From positions 13,555,288-13,619,287 of the forward strand of contig CM022673.1 in assembly GCA_012295275.1 (NCBI GenBank): a DNA stretch of 64,000 bases, given 5' to 3'. Position numbers and translations under genes: made by a program. Position 1 is the stretch's first letter. Each line of letters opens with the position of its first letter. This document shows positions 1 through 11,640 of this stretch, in pieces. Source of the DNA: Chrysomallon squamiferum. Lineage: Eukaryota > Mollusca > Gastropoda > Neomphalida > Peltospiridae. The notes beneath the pieces were generated by a model. The model worked only from the letters and a program-made list of their open reading frames with translations. It made no database searches and was not told where the DNA came from.

Positions 1-324
1 CCTTACTTTTTATATCTACCCTTTAATAAACCCCTCCCTCCCCTCAGGAATCATTTCCAGCCCTGTTTTGCCCAGTGATGTTTTTTTTATACAAAAGAAC
101 TCAATAGAAGCAAAAGACATCACACTGAAAAGGCCTCATTTTTTAAAAATCCTGAATCCCCCTGATAATGCAGTTAAATGTAATAAAATGCTGTAACAAT
201 AAATTATTGTTAACAACAGAATTTGGGCCTCTGTATATGTACATCTAACTTTGAGAAAGGAAATAAATACGGGCAGATGCTAAGTCATGCGTAAATACAA
301 TGATGTAGTTCATTAATAATTAAC
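1..324 (-). other. PAN2: PAN2 intron 6 (partial)
   Basis: AT-rich intronic sequence downstream of coding exon 6, starting with the donor at 324. I found no match to the next expected PAN2 segment in any minus-strand frame, so the following exon lies beyond the left edge. Confidence 0.75.
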
Positions 325-469
325 CTGCGACACGATGGCCAGTTTGTTGCTGTAGTCGGGAACAAATCTGATGAACATCGGATCAACATGGACTTGCATC
401 GGCGCTACAGCTCTCATCACTCGCATGTCATACACCATCAAAAACCTGTCTGCTGTCAGGTTACCCATT
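325..469 (-). CDS. PAN2: PAN2 coding exon 6
   Basis: 145 nt, acceptor GATTACAG and donor CAG|GTTAAT. With the two bases from exon 5 it encodes [20 protein letters not shown] then [20 protein letters not shown] and SNKLAIVSQ, matching human RLTGLACDRFLKVYDLRMMR and onward. It ends in phase 0 at the point where the human protein continues SGQCQF; that next exon is not in the window. Confidence 0.95.
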
Positions 470-3400
470 CTGTAATCAAAACAATCTTTCTAAACTCTAC
501 TTTTGTTTATGCTGATTTTATCAACAAAGTACATTTTGATTTGTCTTGTTTGCTAATTATAAAATATGACAATAATGTAAAAAAAAAAATCTATTTAAAA
601 AAAAAAGTTATTTATAAATAGATGCCCATTTTCTTTCTCTTCTTCTTTCAAATAAAATGATCTATAAGTACATGGATGAAACTGCATTTTTCTAAAACCA
701 TGTTTAAAATAACTGTGTATAAAACAATTTATCACTGATATGAAAGTAAATAAACATGGATGAGTAAATATTCAGTAAAAATGCACACACATAAAACACA
801 CTAATATACATATATGTTATAATTATTAAATTTGTTTAAAAATGCCTCCTTGAATCTCATTCCATTTTTCCTAAGTAGCTTAAAATAACTGGAAATGCTT
901 TCGCTAAAAGTAAAACTGACTATAAAGTTTTGTACCTGTTAGAAAAACCACAGGTTACCAGCAGATGTTCATGTACATCGAAGTCAGACAAAGTCCCTGA
1001 ATGTGCATCCAGCACATGTTCTGCTTTCATTGTGTTTGGATCATACAACTTTACCTACAAATACAGTAATATATATTTTATAAAAAAGGTAATATTATAT
1101 AATAAATTAATGTTTTCTCCAGATTGAAAAAAGGGCAGGACTGAGAAAGTCTCATAATTAAACTTTCATGAATATTTGATGGAGCTAAAAACTGCTTTTT
1201 GTATTTGTTTATTGGTGCTAAAAAGTGTTTGTTTGCCTGACAAATTTCTCCATATGACAATAATTATAGACATTTTGTTAGGAAATATTGTAATAATTAT
1301 CAGCACATTTTATTGAGAATTTAGGAAAATGAAGGTGGGCATTTTCTGAATTTTGGGCACAAGGGCATCCACAAAATGGGGTTGGGTGGGCCACCCTTCT
1401 ATTCCTGCATAGCTGTAAGTTTATAACACTAATAAATTATAAAAAAGAAAATCTCTACCTTTCCACTTGTGTCCCCAGCACAAATGAATCTAGCTGACTG
1501 GCGAAAAATTGCACAACCAGGTTCACCAATATCAAACTGAAAAAATACACATTAGTAACAACAAATCTTAAACAGTTCAGAAAGAAAATATGTTTTGGAA
1601 AAATATTAATACACAATGATTCAACAATTCAGATATAATCATTTGGATGGGGTCTGACATAGAGAGTCAGCTGTCATTAGTCAATCCTTAAACAATTCAG
1701 AATAAAATATATTTTTAAAAAATATTAATAGTCAAACCTATCATCAATCACTATTGTCAAGTGAAAATCTTAAAAACAATTCATTATTTAATTCCATATT
1801 GGCTCTTTTCAATAAATTTTCTTCTTTCTCTAAAAGTGCCTCATGTTATTGTTGTTTTGTGGTGGCTTACTTAATTCTTTCTCTCATTTTCTTTTCTTTT
1901 CCTAAATTTTTTTTTTTTACACAATATTATTATACATAAATTGATAACTACTACAATAACAATGTCAATACTTAGTTTTTATTTCAAAACAGATGGTGTT
2001 TTCACTGACCTGGTTCATTTCTTGACCCTTTGTGAGGTCAAACTCGACCACCTTGCTCTGATGACCTCCCATGAGGACTGCACTAGGTCCGGTCATCATC
2101 ATACACTGCATGTCCTGCATGCTTTCCTGACCACTGCAAACATTACACAGCAAATTAAACATTACACAACAAATTAACAAACATTTCAAAACAATGTTAG
2201 TTAACACAACTACAGAATTACCACACCACATTTACTGTTCTAGGTTAAACTTCAGTTGCCAATTAATTTCTCTTTTCTATTTTTATAATTTTTAAATCAT
2301 TACTGGATATCAGTACTTACTACTTCAGAAATTTCACACTGCTATCCTATTACTATCAAGCAATATTTTATACATACATTTCTATTGCATTTGATGATTT
2401 AGAAACAGAGCTGGTTTAGTTTAGAGAGTAAGAAACTGAGATTTGAAAATGATAATTTACATACAAGTAAATGTCAATAACCAAACACCCAATAACAGGA
2501 CTAATTACTTAATTAGCAGTAAGATCTGCTAACTATCTGTCAATGAACAATGATCTGTCAGGCTTCTGCTTATTGAACAAACTGCCTATTCTATGTGAGA
2601 TTTTTCAGTTGTTTACTTTTATAATTTGCTCCACAACGGTCTGTTCAGCATTAAAGGTATAAATTATAATTCAGTGTAGTTCTCTATTTATTTTTTTATT
2701 TACTTACTGATAATTCAAGATGGAGAGACCTCTCCTGATGGAGAGTCTGAGAGTGTTTTTGGTGAGAAAGAGGATTCCACTGTCTAAAGGAAGAATCTGG
2801 CGGATGTCGTTTGATGCGTGAACTTGAAATGATGTGTATTTCTGCATGTCTATCCCATAGTATGATGTCACATGGCCCTGGAATAGAAATTATGCAAGAT
2901 ATGTCCAAAGTGTCACTTCAGAAAACTTCTACTGAAGAAATAATAATCACTTCAAATGTGTTTTAATATAACCATATTTGATATTGCTACCATATTTCTG
3001 TACATTAGTCTCAATCAAGATAAACATGCATAATTTAGCCATATTACAACCTATTATTTCTATATTACACTATTACCAAAATATAAATCTTAAATTTAAA
3101 TCTTACACAAGATCTAAAATATTACCTCATAAAAAGTTCCTCAGAAAACTATTAGGAAATTTGTAAAAAATGTAACCCCTTTATCAATATTTTATTTTAA
3201 AAAACATTCACTGATGCTAAAAAGAACATTTAAACTTTTGATAATATGTAAGATTAACCAAGTCATTTATTTTATAAAACAATAAAAATTAGAATTACCC
3301 CAGTGTTCCCAACCCAGATAAGTTCTTGTCGAGTGTCAAAGGTCATTGTTGATACACCAAAGTGCCCCCCTCCATCCATCAGAACACTGGCATGCTGGGA

Positions 3401-3562
3401 AAAGTCGGTACCTCCTCCACCACCTTCCCCATAAATCTGTCCCATGTGTTGCTGTTGGAAACCATCTCCCATCATTCCATGCTGATGATGTTGCAGCATG
3501 TCACTATGCATTGCCCCAGGTGGGTAGTTACCATGCCCACCAGTAATCCTGGAGTAGTCCAT
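325..3562 (-). CDS. PAN2: PAN2, PAN2-PAN3 deadenylation complex catalytic subunit; N-terminal six coding exons (partial)
   Basis: PAN2 is the exonuclease subunit of the cytoplasmic PAN2-PAN3 complex, which trims long poly(A) tails at the start of mRNA decay. Six exons (3562-3299, 2877-2708, 2133-2010, 1536-1459, 1054-936, 469-325) all have AG/GT borders and join in frame (264+170+124+78+119+145 = 900 nt, 300 codons). The product follows human PAN2 as I recall it, segment by segment: [14 protein letters not shown] against [33 protein letters not shown] against [29 protein letters not shown] against SGSLSDFDVH, and [20 protein letters not shown] against MRAITPLQVHVDPAFLRFIP. This is the N-terminal WD40 propeller. 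The PAN3-binding linker, pseudo-ubiquitin-hydrolase domain and DEDD nuclease must lie beyond position 1. The start is the only ATG before conserved sequence in the first coding exon. No frameshift or stop is seen, so it looks functional. Confidence 0.95.
936..1054 (-). CDS. PAN2: PAN2 coding exon 5
   Basis: 119 nt, acceptor TTTGTAG and donor AG|GTACAA. It encodes [20 protein letters not shown] then [19 protein letters not shown]. The SDFDVH motif is shared with human PAN2. It ends two bases into an Arg codon. Confidence 0.94.
1459..1536 (-). CDS. PAN2: PAN2 coding exon 4
   Basis: 78 nt, exactly 26 codons, acceptor TTTTTTCAG and donor GTAGAG. It encodes [20 protein letters not shown] then GDTSGK, matching human PAN2 TPGVTIMRQTNRFFFCGHTSGK. 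Because the exon is phase 0 on both sides, skipping it would keep the frame. Confidence 0.93.
2010..2133 (-). CDS. PAN2: PAN2 coding exon 3
   Basis: 124 nt, acceptor TTTGCAG before 2133 and donor GTCAGT after 2010. It encodes [20 protein letters not shown] followed by [16 protein letters not shown] and ends on whole codon CAG. It corresponds to the human PAN2 blade around LLVGGLQNHILEIDL. The phase (2 in, 0 out) matches both neighbours. Confidence 0.93.
2708..2877 (-). CDS. PAN2: PAN2 coding exon 2
   Basis: 170 nt, acceptor CCAG before 2877 and donor GTAAGT after 2708. It encodes [18 protein letters not shown] onward to [11 protein letters not shown], plus two bases of a His codon completed by the next exon. 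It aligns without gaps to the human PAN2 stretch GHATSFFG...ARGGLIIFDY. Confidence 0.95.
3299..3562 (-). CDS. PAN2: PAN2 coding exon 1 (start codon)
   Basis: The exon codes for 88 residues. ATG lies at 3562-3560 and the exon ends after a whole codon at a GTAATT donor (3298-3293). Residues 1-60 are rich in His, Gln, Met and Gly (a HHQHG run, QQQH and a run of five Gly) and look disordered. The last 30 or so enter the first WD40 blade ([19 protein letters not shown]). The exon starts upstream of the ATG at 3583, after a TTTCTTTCAG acceptor. Confidence 0.93.
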
Positions 3563-3583
3563 AATTCTTTATAAAAAATTTAT
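3563..3583 (-). other. PAN2: PAN2 5' UTR part of the start-codon exon
   Basis: 21 nt between a good acceptor (TTTTCTTTCAG, ending at 3584) and the ATG. The open frame holds no in-frame ATG upstream, and stops occur in this short leader. This implies a noncoding exon further upstream and an intron within the 5' UTR. Confidence 0.7.
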
Positions 3584-6500
3584 CTGAAAGAAAATTAAAT
3601 TAAAAATATGCATTAGATATATATAAGTTAACAGTAGCAATTTTTACCCATTATTAGCTTCAGTGGCAAGAAAGAACCAGCAAAGACATATTTTACTTAA
3701 ACAAATTTTTTGTAGCTATATTATGAAGTAAAATAATCTAATTTTGATTTTCAAAACACATACAAAAAAACAAAAAACAAAAAATCTGTTGTAAATCTAT
3801 TTATTAATTATATATTTATCTTTACATACCAATGTGAAAAATATGATTAAATCAAGAAATTAATATGATATTAATGATTTCTTAAAATAATTTATTTTAT
3901 TAGCCAAAACCTGAAATTTATTTTTAAAAATGTAAAACTAAAAAAAAAAAAAAAAACGGTATATCAGATTTTAAGTTATAGTAATAAATCAATGAACAAA
4001 ATACTGCAGATTGTACACATTTTATTATTATTATTTTTTCAAATCATAAATTCATGGATATTAACATAAAGCAAAAACTGATAAAAATAAATTTTTAAGA
4101 AATGCTTATTTAAATATCACAAAGAGAATTTAACACACTGCTTATCATTTCCCTTTTGTTTTAATCTCATAATTCATTAAACTAACAAGAACCAACAACA
4201 CATGCCTGTGTGCTTTAGGCTTTGTCCATTTTTTCTGAATATGGTTATGCTTCCTTTGTTTTTCTTTGAATTGAATATGTAGACATTCTCCTCGCTATCT
4301 TCATCAATGTGCATTAGTTATTTTTTCAAACCTGGAATAATCCACAGATCATCACACACAAACTTCACAGCCTTTTCCAGTTAACAGAAATACCATGGAG
4401 CATACTGTAGTCTTGACTACCAGGTAAAAATTAATTAGTAAAAGTGAAGGCCACCAACACCATCACAAACACACAAAAAAAACTAACAAAAATTCTTAAA
4501 TGATTTGATATAATAAACTGATGCAAAAATAATTTTATTTGAATTTGAATTTTTATTCCCGTAAACTGATAAAGAAATAAAAATGGAAAATTATTTCAAG
4601 GAGTTATTAAAATATACCTATTGTGAAATGAATACAAAGGTTATATTTAACATGTTAAGAAATATAGTTTGTTTTATTTAACATTGAGAAAAATCCCACT
4701 CTTAGTTAATGATAAATCTTAAAACAGCAAGCTTTACAAAATGTGTTTAAGACACCATGTTTTTCCAGCGTTATTTTGTACACAGAATTGTGAACTAAAT
4801 CTTAGTTCACTGAAGAAATGATACATTTCAGTTTTCAACAACAAATAATAGCACCTAGCATGCTCATCTTTGAACTTGATTTTAGCAAAAATTGTGGTTT
4901 TAAAAAAAAAATCCAATTCAAAATCCAGTGTATCCAATTAGGCTTTTTGGTTGTACTATAACTGGATCAAAATCACTGATTATTAGCTACTTGAAATAAT
5001 TTAGTTTCAGTTAGTAATATACTAAACATCCAAATTATCGACTCATTATTCTTACTTATCGAACGCTAACTGTTTAGACTTGGGGTAGAAAGTGGCATTC
5101 TGAACATACTTAACCAAGATAGATGTGTCCTATTATAAAAATAAAATGTATTTGTGTCTTTATATATTTACTTTACAGACACACACACACACACACACAG
5201 TTATTCAGTTAAGGATATATATATATATATATATATATATCTGTATCTTAATATCAATATTTCTCTTACCCACGTATATAAGAATGTTGATTAAGCACAA
5301 ATTGATTTCAAGATGTCTCTTTCTTTTAACAATTAAATTCAGATTCATCTAATACTGATTGTTAACTTTTCTACTGTCTCAAGGTCATTTAGTTACAGAG
5401 AATATTTACTGCTGCATCTGTTCAAAGACATCACTGTCCTAGTGCAGATACCTGAAACAAAAATTATATAAAAGTTATTATTAATACATTCACACATACT
5501 CAGAACAAGAACAAAATGAAAAATAGGTAATTTTATAAAGTACATTTACAAGAATATATGTAAAAATATCAAAACAAAACGTTTCTTTATAAGACAGTTT
5601 ATAGATATAGTGTCATTACAATTTTAAAAATAATTTTTAATGAACTTTACCTTTTTCAAAGATCTGAATTCAGTTTAATTGTCTGTTTTCTGCGATTAAA
5701 AAGATGGCATGTAATCTTCATAAAATGTATGAAAATTTTAAAATCATCTTGGCCATCTTTAAAAGGAATTCAAATCAAATTAGCCAACATTAATATCAGC
5801 TTACTTGAAATATCATTAGGATGAACAGTAACACATTTTTCCTTTATCTTTTTAAAATTTGGAAAATGAATGTATCCAGGTCAAATATTAATTTAGGACT
5901 AAAATTATTTAAAATTTTGCTCTCTCTTGATCTCACAATTACTTTTTATTTATCCAAAATAATAAATGTTTGCAGTGGATCCTCAACCCACATTTTTTTC
6001 TTTCAAAATATTTATCATTCATTTTTTCAGTTTAAATAACAAAAACAAAAAACAAAGTATCTGAGGCTGTTATGGGTCTGACTACATAAAATATATATTC
6101 CAAGGTTTCCAAATGAACAGTATGTTAAAAAATAACAATAATAATAATTTAAAAAATCTAGGTGCAATTAAAACATTCAGCAACATATGCATTTTTATAT
6201 CAGAATAAACTGTACAGTGTATTTGAACAAAAGGAAATATATTTATTGATTTTGTACTTTGCAAGTAAACAATGTCTCCAAGTCTAATTTGCTTTTTGGT
6301 ACATAATTTCTAACATGGATGCACCCTATTTAATTTTGTTATACCTGGAAAAGGTGAGTTAAAAATTAACAAGATATTCTGTGTGACATGCCTGTTGCAT
6401 ATTAAAGTTACAAGCATTGCTTCATTGTAATTCACCGTTTAGTATTTGTTAGTTAAACTATAATTTAAATGGACAGCATTGATTTAATATACTTCGAAAG

Positions 6501-6792
6501 TCTTAAATGCTTGGTTATTTATATTAAGTGTAACTTCATAAATATCTCTTTAGTATCGGTGCATTTTGTTATGAGATATAAATAAAACTGAAAACTAGAT
6601 CACTGAAAGAGTTTTACTTTTTGATGATTAAAAAAACTTTACAAATTAAACGAGATTTAAACTCATATTATGATGCAATTTATCTGGTCACTGTGATTTG
6701 TAAAAAGAAAAAAAACAACAGATCACAAAATGATTTTTAAAAATGCTACAAATAAATGCTTCAACACTGATTGTGAAAAAGTTTGTTCTCAC
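3584..6792 (-). other. PAN2: PAN2 5'-UTR intron, about 3.2 kb
   Basis: AT-rich and CpG-poor, bounded by the acceptor before 3583 and a GTGAGA donor at 6792. It contains an (AC)n run at 5179-5199 and an (AT)n run at 5214-5240. A stretch near 5412-5452 has an acceptor-like TTTGTTTCAG and a weak donor-like GCA|GTAAAT, so an alternative leader exon is possible but unproven. Open frames here are short and low in complexity. I see no other gene. Confidence 0.55.
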
Positions 6793-7000
6793 CATCGGTA
6801 AAACTTTTCTGAAACCCCCTAAAAAACCAAAACAATAAAAGCACCCACGTCGTCTTTTATAGCGACAAACGGCAGCCCACGCATCCACTAAAAATCGTCT
6901 TTTACGTTATGCACGGATGGAAATAAGACAATGAAAGAATCGACACGTTGCAGAGACACGAGGAGCTCAGCTCCTTTCACCAAATATTTGACCAATAAGG
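6793..7000 (-). other. PAN2: Candidate PAN2 noncoding first exon
   Basis: On the minus strand a CpG-containing stretch ends in ATG|GTGAGAAC, a strong donor at 6793/6792, about 3.2 kb upstream of the start-codon exon. CpGs, nearly absent from 1 to 6,800, reappear at about 6,847, as expected at an unmethylated gene start. An upstream ATG at 6888 opens 32 codons to the donor. If joined to 3583 it would stop after four more codons, giving a short uORF. The 5' end is not defined; 7,000 is a guess. Confidence 0.5.
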
Positions 7001-7110
7001 TTCACCATGATGAAAGGCTGAAAACAAAGTGGTGTAAAAACAACAATACCAAAATTTGTTTTTGCCTGAAAGAATATTTACAGGGGAGATAATCAAGAAT
7101 GGTCTGTATA
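6900..7110 (-). promoter_or_regulatory. PAN2: Probable PAN2 promoter region
   Basis: It lies just upstream of the candidate first exon. It contains an inverted CCAAT box (CCAAT on the plus strand at about 6,991) and, on the minus strand, TTATCTCCCC at 7092-7083. No TATA box is placed convincingly. A second candidate with an ETS-like site and a CRE lies at 8.36-8.53 kb. The call rests on position and on the CpG change. Confidence 0.35.
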
Positions 7111-8355
7111 AACATCGAAAAGGACAAAAAAAGCATACCGGTACGAATACAAACGAAAACAAAACTACATTAATTTAAGACAGGAAGGGAAATCCCGTAA
7201 CACTTATAATATACAAAACACTAAAACGAAATTACATTAACCTATTGTTTAATTTAAACATCTTCATTTCATGGTGCATTTACACTGGATTTATTTTATT
7301 TTATTTTATTTATATCCTTTGATTATAAATTATTTTGACGAATGTATTTTTTTCTGGGTAACGAGCTGTGTGTTTTTACTTGTCTATGTATATTAGTGTA
7401 TATGCGTGCACATGTGTGTGTGTATGTCTGCAATCAACTTCGTTAAAATTTCAGTTTGTAGGTCTAATTGTTATATATTTAAAGTATTACCGCGTTCGTT
7501 ATCAGTCTAATGAAGAACCATAAATATCTCTGTTAATGTCTTATTGTTTTATACCAAGAGATAAATCAGAACATTTTAAATTCGAATCTTAAAGAAGCCT
7601 ATTTCTCTTTAAAGTAAATATTATTCAAAGACAAGCTGTGCTCTGAGTTTGTAGCGAAGGACACCAAATTTCGTGAATGTTTGTTTTTATTAAACTGTAT
7701 AGTTTATCTCTCTTTATAATTGTATATCTATATCTGTAATCTGTCTGTCAGTATGTAACTGACTGTATGTATGTTTGTATTTATAAAAAAACCTAACGAA
7801 CACACCAAACAAAACACAAAAAATCACTACCTTCAAGATCAACCTTCCTCGAAACCCAAGATAATATGCATATTCATTATCATAATCATTAACATCATTA
7901 TTTTAATATTATTATCATTATCATCATCGTAAATTAATATTTTCAATATTAATATTATTCCTTTTACTACTACTGTGACAAAATTAAAACAACTGCATAA
8001 TTATAGTAAGAATAGTGATGCAGATTCCGTAGCCCCGAAATTATCTTTTTATTTATTTATTTACTTACTTATTTATTATCTGATTTAGATGGCAAATGGT
8101 TCATATAAAAAAGAAATGAGTATAATTATTCTTATAATTATCACATACACACACAAACACGCGACTTAATATTTGTTGTTGGTAGTCAATAGTACCAAAT
8201 GGGTAGACACAAAAATATGGATCCGCTTTTCATATCATCATGTCAAAAATGTCGAATAAATAAATAAATAAATAAAATAAAAAGACAAACAAACCAAGAA
8301 CAACAACGAATAAATAAAAATGAAACAAACAAAAACCTCTTTTAAATCAAACTTT
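7110..8355. other. Intergenic AT-rich spacer
   Basis: It holds short tetranucleotide and trinucleotide runs (TTTA near 7,293 and 8,052; AAAT near 8,256-8,280; ATT/ATC runs at 7,880-7,960). I see no exon, RNA gene or complete element. Confidence 0.6.
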
Positions 8356-8530
8356 TATACTGACGTAATAGAAAATAGAAAGAACCGGAAGCAATTGTAA
8401 TCAATTGTGTGACGTCATGTGTTTATAATAAGTAGCTTGACAACTGTCATTTGAATTCCGTCGTCGAGGTGTAAACATGTCTACCACTAGCAACTACAGT
8501 TGACTTTTTAGACCATTTCCATTGGCTTAG
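8356..8530. promoter_or_regulatory. Promoter-like island with CRE and ETS-type sites
   Basis: Complex sequence carrying TGACGTAA (8361-8368), an ETS-type ACCGGAAGC near 8,384, the perfect CRE TGACGTCA (8410-8417) and a CG-containing stretch near 8,460. This combination is common in promoters of broadly expressed animal genes. No transcript can be assigned. It could be an upstream PAN2 promoter, a promoter for an unannotated noncoding RNA, or a distal enhancer. Confidence 0.35.
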
Positions 8531-8719
8531 AGTTAACAAATTGTTAAGGAGAAGACAACGAATACAGAAACTTTGACAAAATCAACATTTCATTGCTTCA
8601 CGAAAAGAACTTTTGAAAAACTACAAATTCAATCATTTACTTAACAGTATCTTGCGTAAAGTGTATTGAAACTGAAACAGAATCAACATCAAGCGTGCTA
8701 ACCTAAACACTGAACATCG

Positions 8720-9960
8720 TGTCTTGAACACACACAGAGAGCACCTTGAATATGTATGTGTGTATACATGTATATGTGTGTGTGTGTGTATGTGTGTGAT
8801 TATATGCTCAGTGTATACATAGACAAACATAGCACACTCGAAAATATACACGATTTACAATATGCATATATTCGTACATATAAGCATATATGCATGCATA
8901 CATACTTAGGTACATGCTAAATACACACTGAGAATATACACACACACATACATACACACTACACACCTATTGCATAGACATATATATATATGTATATAGA
9001 CAGATGTACCTTGACTTACGAGTTTAATTCATTCGGTGACCGAGCTCGTAACTCAGATATATATATATATATAAAATGCATACACAGATGCATATAAATA
9101 TATGTATACATGTACGTATATATGTTGGTGTGTGAGTATATATGAATGTGCGTATGTACATGTGCATGTGTGCTTCTGTAAATTTATGATATAACTATAT
9201 TCATTATCTCTCTCCATGTATATGTACATACGTGTGTGTATACGTGTAAATATATATATATATATAAATGTGTATACTTATGTATGTATACATGTTTGTA
9301 TATTTGTGTATTTATATGCTTCAGTGTATGGATGTTTATAATATAAATACAAATACACACATATACAAACATGCTAACATACACACAAACATACATATAT
9401 ACATACACACACATATACATACATAAACACATATCCATACATATATTCCTTCATACCTGTCCACACCTTCACACAGACAAATGGACAAAAACAAAATCAC
9501 TACGTGTACATGTGCGCGTGCACAAACGCACATGCACACACACACACAACTGTATGTACCTATACACATGCTGACACCAACAAAAAAAAAAAAAACCAAA
9601 AATAATAATAATAATAATAAAAAAAATTAAACAAATGAACATACACCTATATATACAGACATACACATACGCAGGTAATTATAAGAAGAAACATTTAAAC
9701 ACATACATACCTACATGTGTGTGTGTGTGTGTGTGTGTGTTTGTGTAACTTTATATATATGCATACATACATATTTTAAAATACACATACACTTACATAC
9801 GTTAAAGAACATACATATATACTTACGTAAACACAGATAAATATAGATAAACCTATCTACATACAGACAAACACGTATATGTATTTATGCACGCTTTAAA
9901 ACACATATAAGCACACAAATGTATATATATTAAGACAAACGAATGTAGACATACACACAT
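8720..9960. repeat. Cryptic simple-sequence region of TG/CA/TA and GTAT motifs
   Basis: About 1.2 kb made almost only of interleaved (TG)n, (CA)n, (TA)n, (TGTA)n and (ACAT)n with no fixed period. A longer (TG)n lies near 9,717-9,740 and a poly(A)/(AAT)n block at 9,581-9,627. Both strands show open frames rich in Cys/Val/Tyr or His/Thr; these come from the repeats and are not genes. Confidence 0.8.
9003..9058. repeat. Non-simple insert inside the simple-repeat region
   Basis: A complex stretch of about 55 bp sits between (TA)n runs and contains TGACTTACGAG and GACCGAGCTCGTAACTC, which are partly complementary (TTACGAG against CTCGTAA). It looks like the end of a dispersed repeat that carries a TA-rich microsatellite. 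The family is not identified. Confidence 0.35.
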
Positions 9961-10194
9961 TCTGACTGCAGTAAATACAAACAAATAACACAAAACAATA
10001 ATACGAACGTATTTAATGTATTCTATTATTTTACATTTTCACGGTTAATATCCATATAGTCATTCCCTGGATTTACTAATCACTTTCTACTGTCAGTTCT
10101 TCTACATAGTTAAAAGGTGCGACGGTAGTTACCTCCCTTGTTATCTTTTTTTCGACAGCGGTTATTTCCCTTTCATAGGAATCGCTTTGAAGTT

Positions 10195-10195
10195 T

Positions 10196-10226
<31 letters not shown>

Positions 10227-10292
10227 TAAAATAAAACATTTAAAAGTAGAAACAGTTAGCTTTCACTAACCATTTCACGAACGCACATAATC

Positions 10293-10327
<35 letters not shown>

Positions 10328-10351
10328 ACGATTCTTTATTTTTATTAATAA

Positions 10352-10384
<33 letters not shown>

Positions 10385-10400
10385 AATAATCATCATTGTT
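10195..10400. repeat. Compound microsatellites (TTTA)n, (ATT)n, (ATC)n
   Basis: (ATTT)n at about 10,197-10,226, (ATT)n at about 10,295-10,325 and (ATC)n at about 10,350-10,383, in otherwise ordinary spacer. Confidence 0.9.
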
Positions 10401-11215
10401 ATTGTTGTTACTTTTCCGTCACCGGTTATTGGATATAAAAATTACCTGTGGTACCTTATCTTGTAGTCGAAACCCGTGGGGCCGAGCGAAAATGTCCCTA
10501 ACATCACAGGTGTCCCTCATCAAAGGTAACCATTTTACAGTGTTTATTCACATCCACCAGACCAGTACGCACACAAAACATGAATCATCGTTGGCCTTGG
10601 CAAGCATCACGGCTCTCTTGTAAAAGACAAATGCAAACACATCGCTCGCGTTCGTTGATGGATGTAAATAAAATATATTCGCACCTCATAAAATATATAT
10701 CAAGAAAAAGGTATCTTTATGTTTTACAAAATACTGAGTTTGAAATCGAAATACCGCTCAAATTATTGCCAGCCGCACGATCTTTTCGATAAAGAAAAGC
10801 CCGCTATAACACTGTATTTATAAAATATAAATATGCATGGAATAATTTTGAATGATTCATTTATCGAAATATGTACCAAAAAGGGTTGAACTCGCACTGT
10901 TTGGCGGGCAAGCGATTCGAAATGACAACACTTCCAGCATGCACTGTACAGTGCAGAAAATGGATGACACCATCTTTAAAAATATGGTATAAAACTGCCG
11001 TACAATAATAAAATTATTTATCTTCGAGAAAACAAGCAGCGGAATAATGATAAGGAAATAGTGTTTTTCATCCGCGATCAGTAGATGTCCGCTGATCTAA
11101 GGGACATATCCAATGAAAAGTGGCCGTCAAAGACAGGTACCACTGGTTATGCTTTTTCCCCAAGTTAGGAAACCAGATACCACGACTTTTCTAACACAGA
11201 CATGTAGTATTTGCG
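10401..11215. other. Intergenic, moderately complex, CpG-containing
   Basis: No gene recognised. It holds a perfect 16-bp palindrome, TGCACTGTACAGTGCA, at 10940-10955 and scattered CpGs. The open frames near 10,396-10,792 show no recognisable domain, and the sequence is not conserved to my knowledge. Confidence 0.5.
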
Positions 11216-11219
11216 GGAA

Positions 11220-11640
11220 TGGACAAGAAGAAGAAGAACAACAACAAAATAATAATAATAATAATTAAAAATAATAATAAATAGTAATAACATTAACGAC
11301 AACGACAACAACAACAACAACAAAAGTAGTAATAATAATAATTAAAAATAATAATAACATTAACAATAACGACAACAACAATAATAATAATGACGATTAC
11401 AAGAAGAACAACAATAATAACGACAACGACAACAACAAAAAACAACAACAACAATAATTACAATTAAAAATAGTAATAACATTAACGCTAACAACAACAA
11501 AACATAATAACGACGACAACAACAATAACGACAATAATTACAATTAAAAATAGTAATAACATTAACGCTAACAACAACAAAAACAATAACGACGACAACA
11601 AAAACAACGATAATAAGAATATGAGAATGCGACGTAATTA
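11220..11640. repeat. Imperfect ACA/ACG/AAT trinucleotide array with internal tandem duplication
   Basis: An A-rich array of AAC, GAC and AAT triplets. Within it a unit of about 75 bp containing ATTAAAAATAGTAATAACAT is repeated nearly exactly (about 11,456-11,520 and about 11,536-11,610), with a diverged earlier copy at about 11,262-11,310. Confidence 0.8.

Noticed and set aside
9184-9666. Overlapping Cys/Tyr/Val-rich frames resembling small secreted proteins
   Set aside because: Translations of the TG/CA/TA block; no signal-peptide logic and no splice sites.
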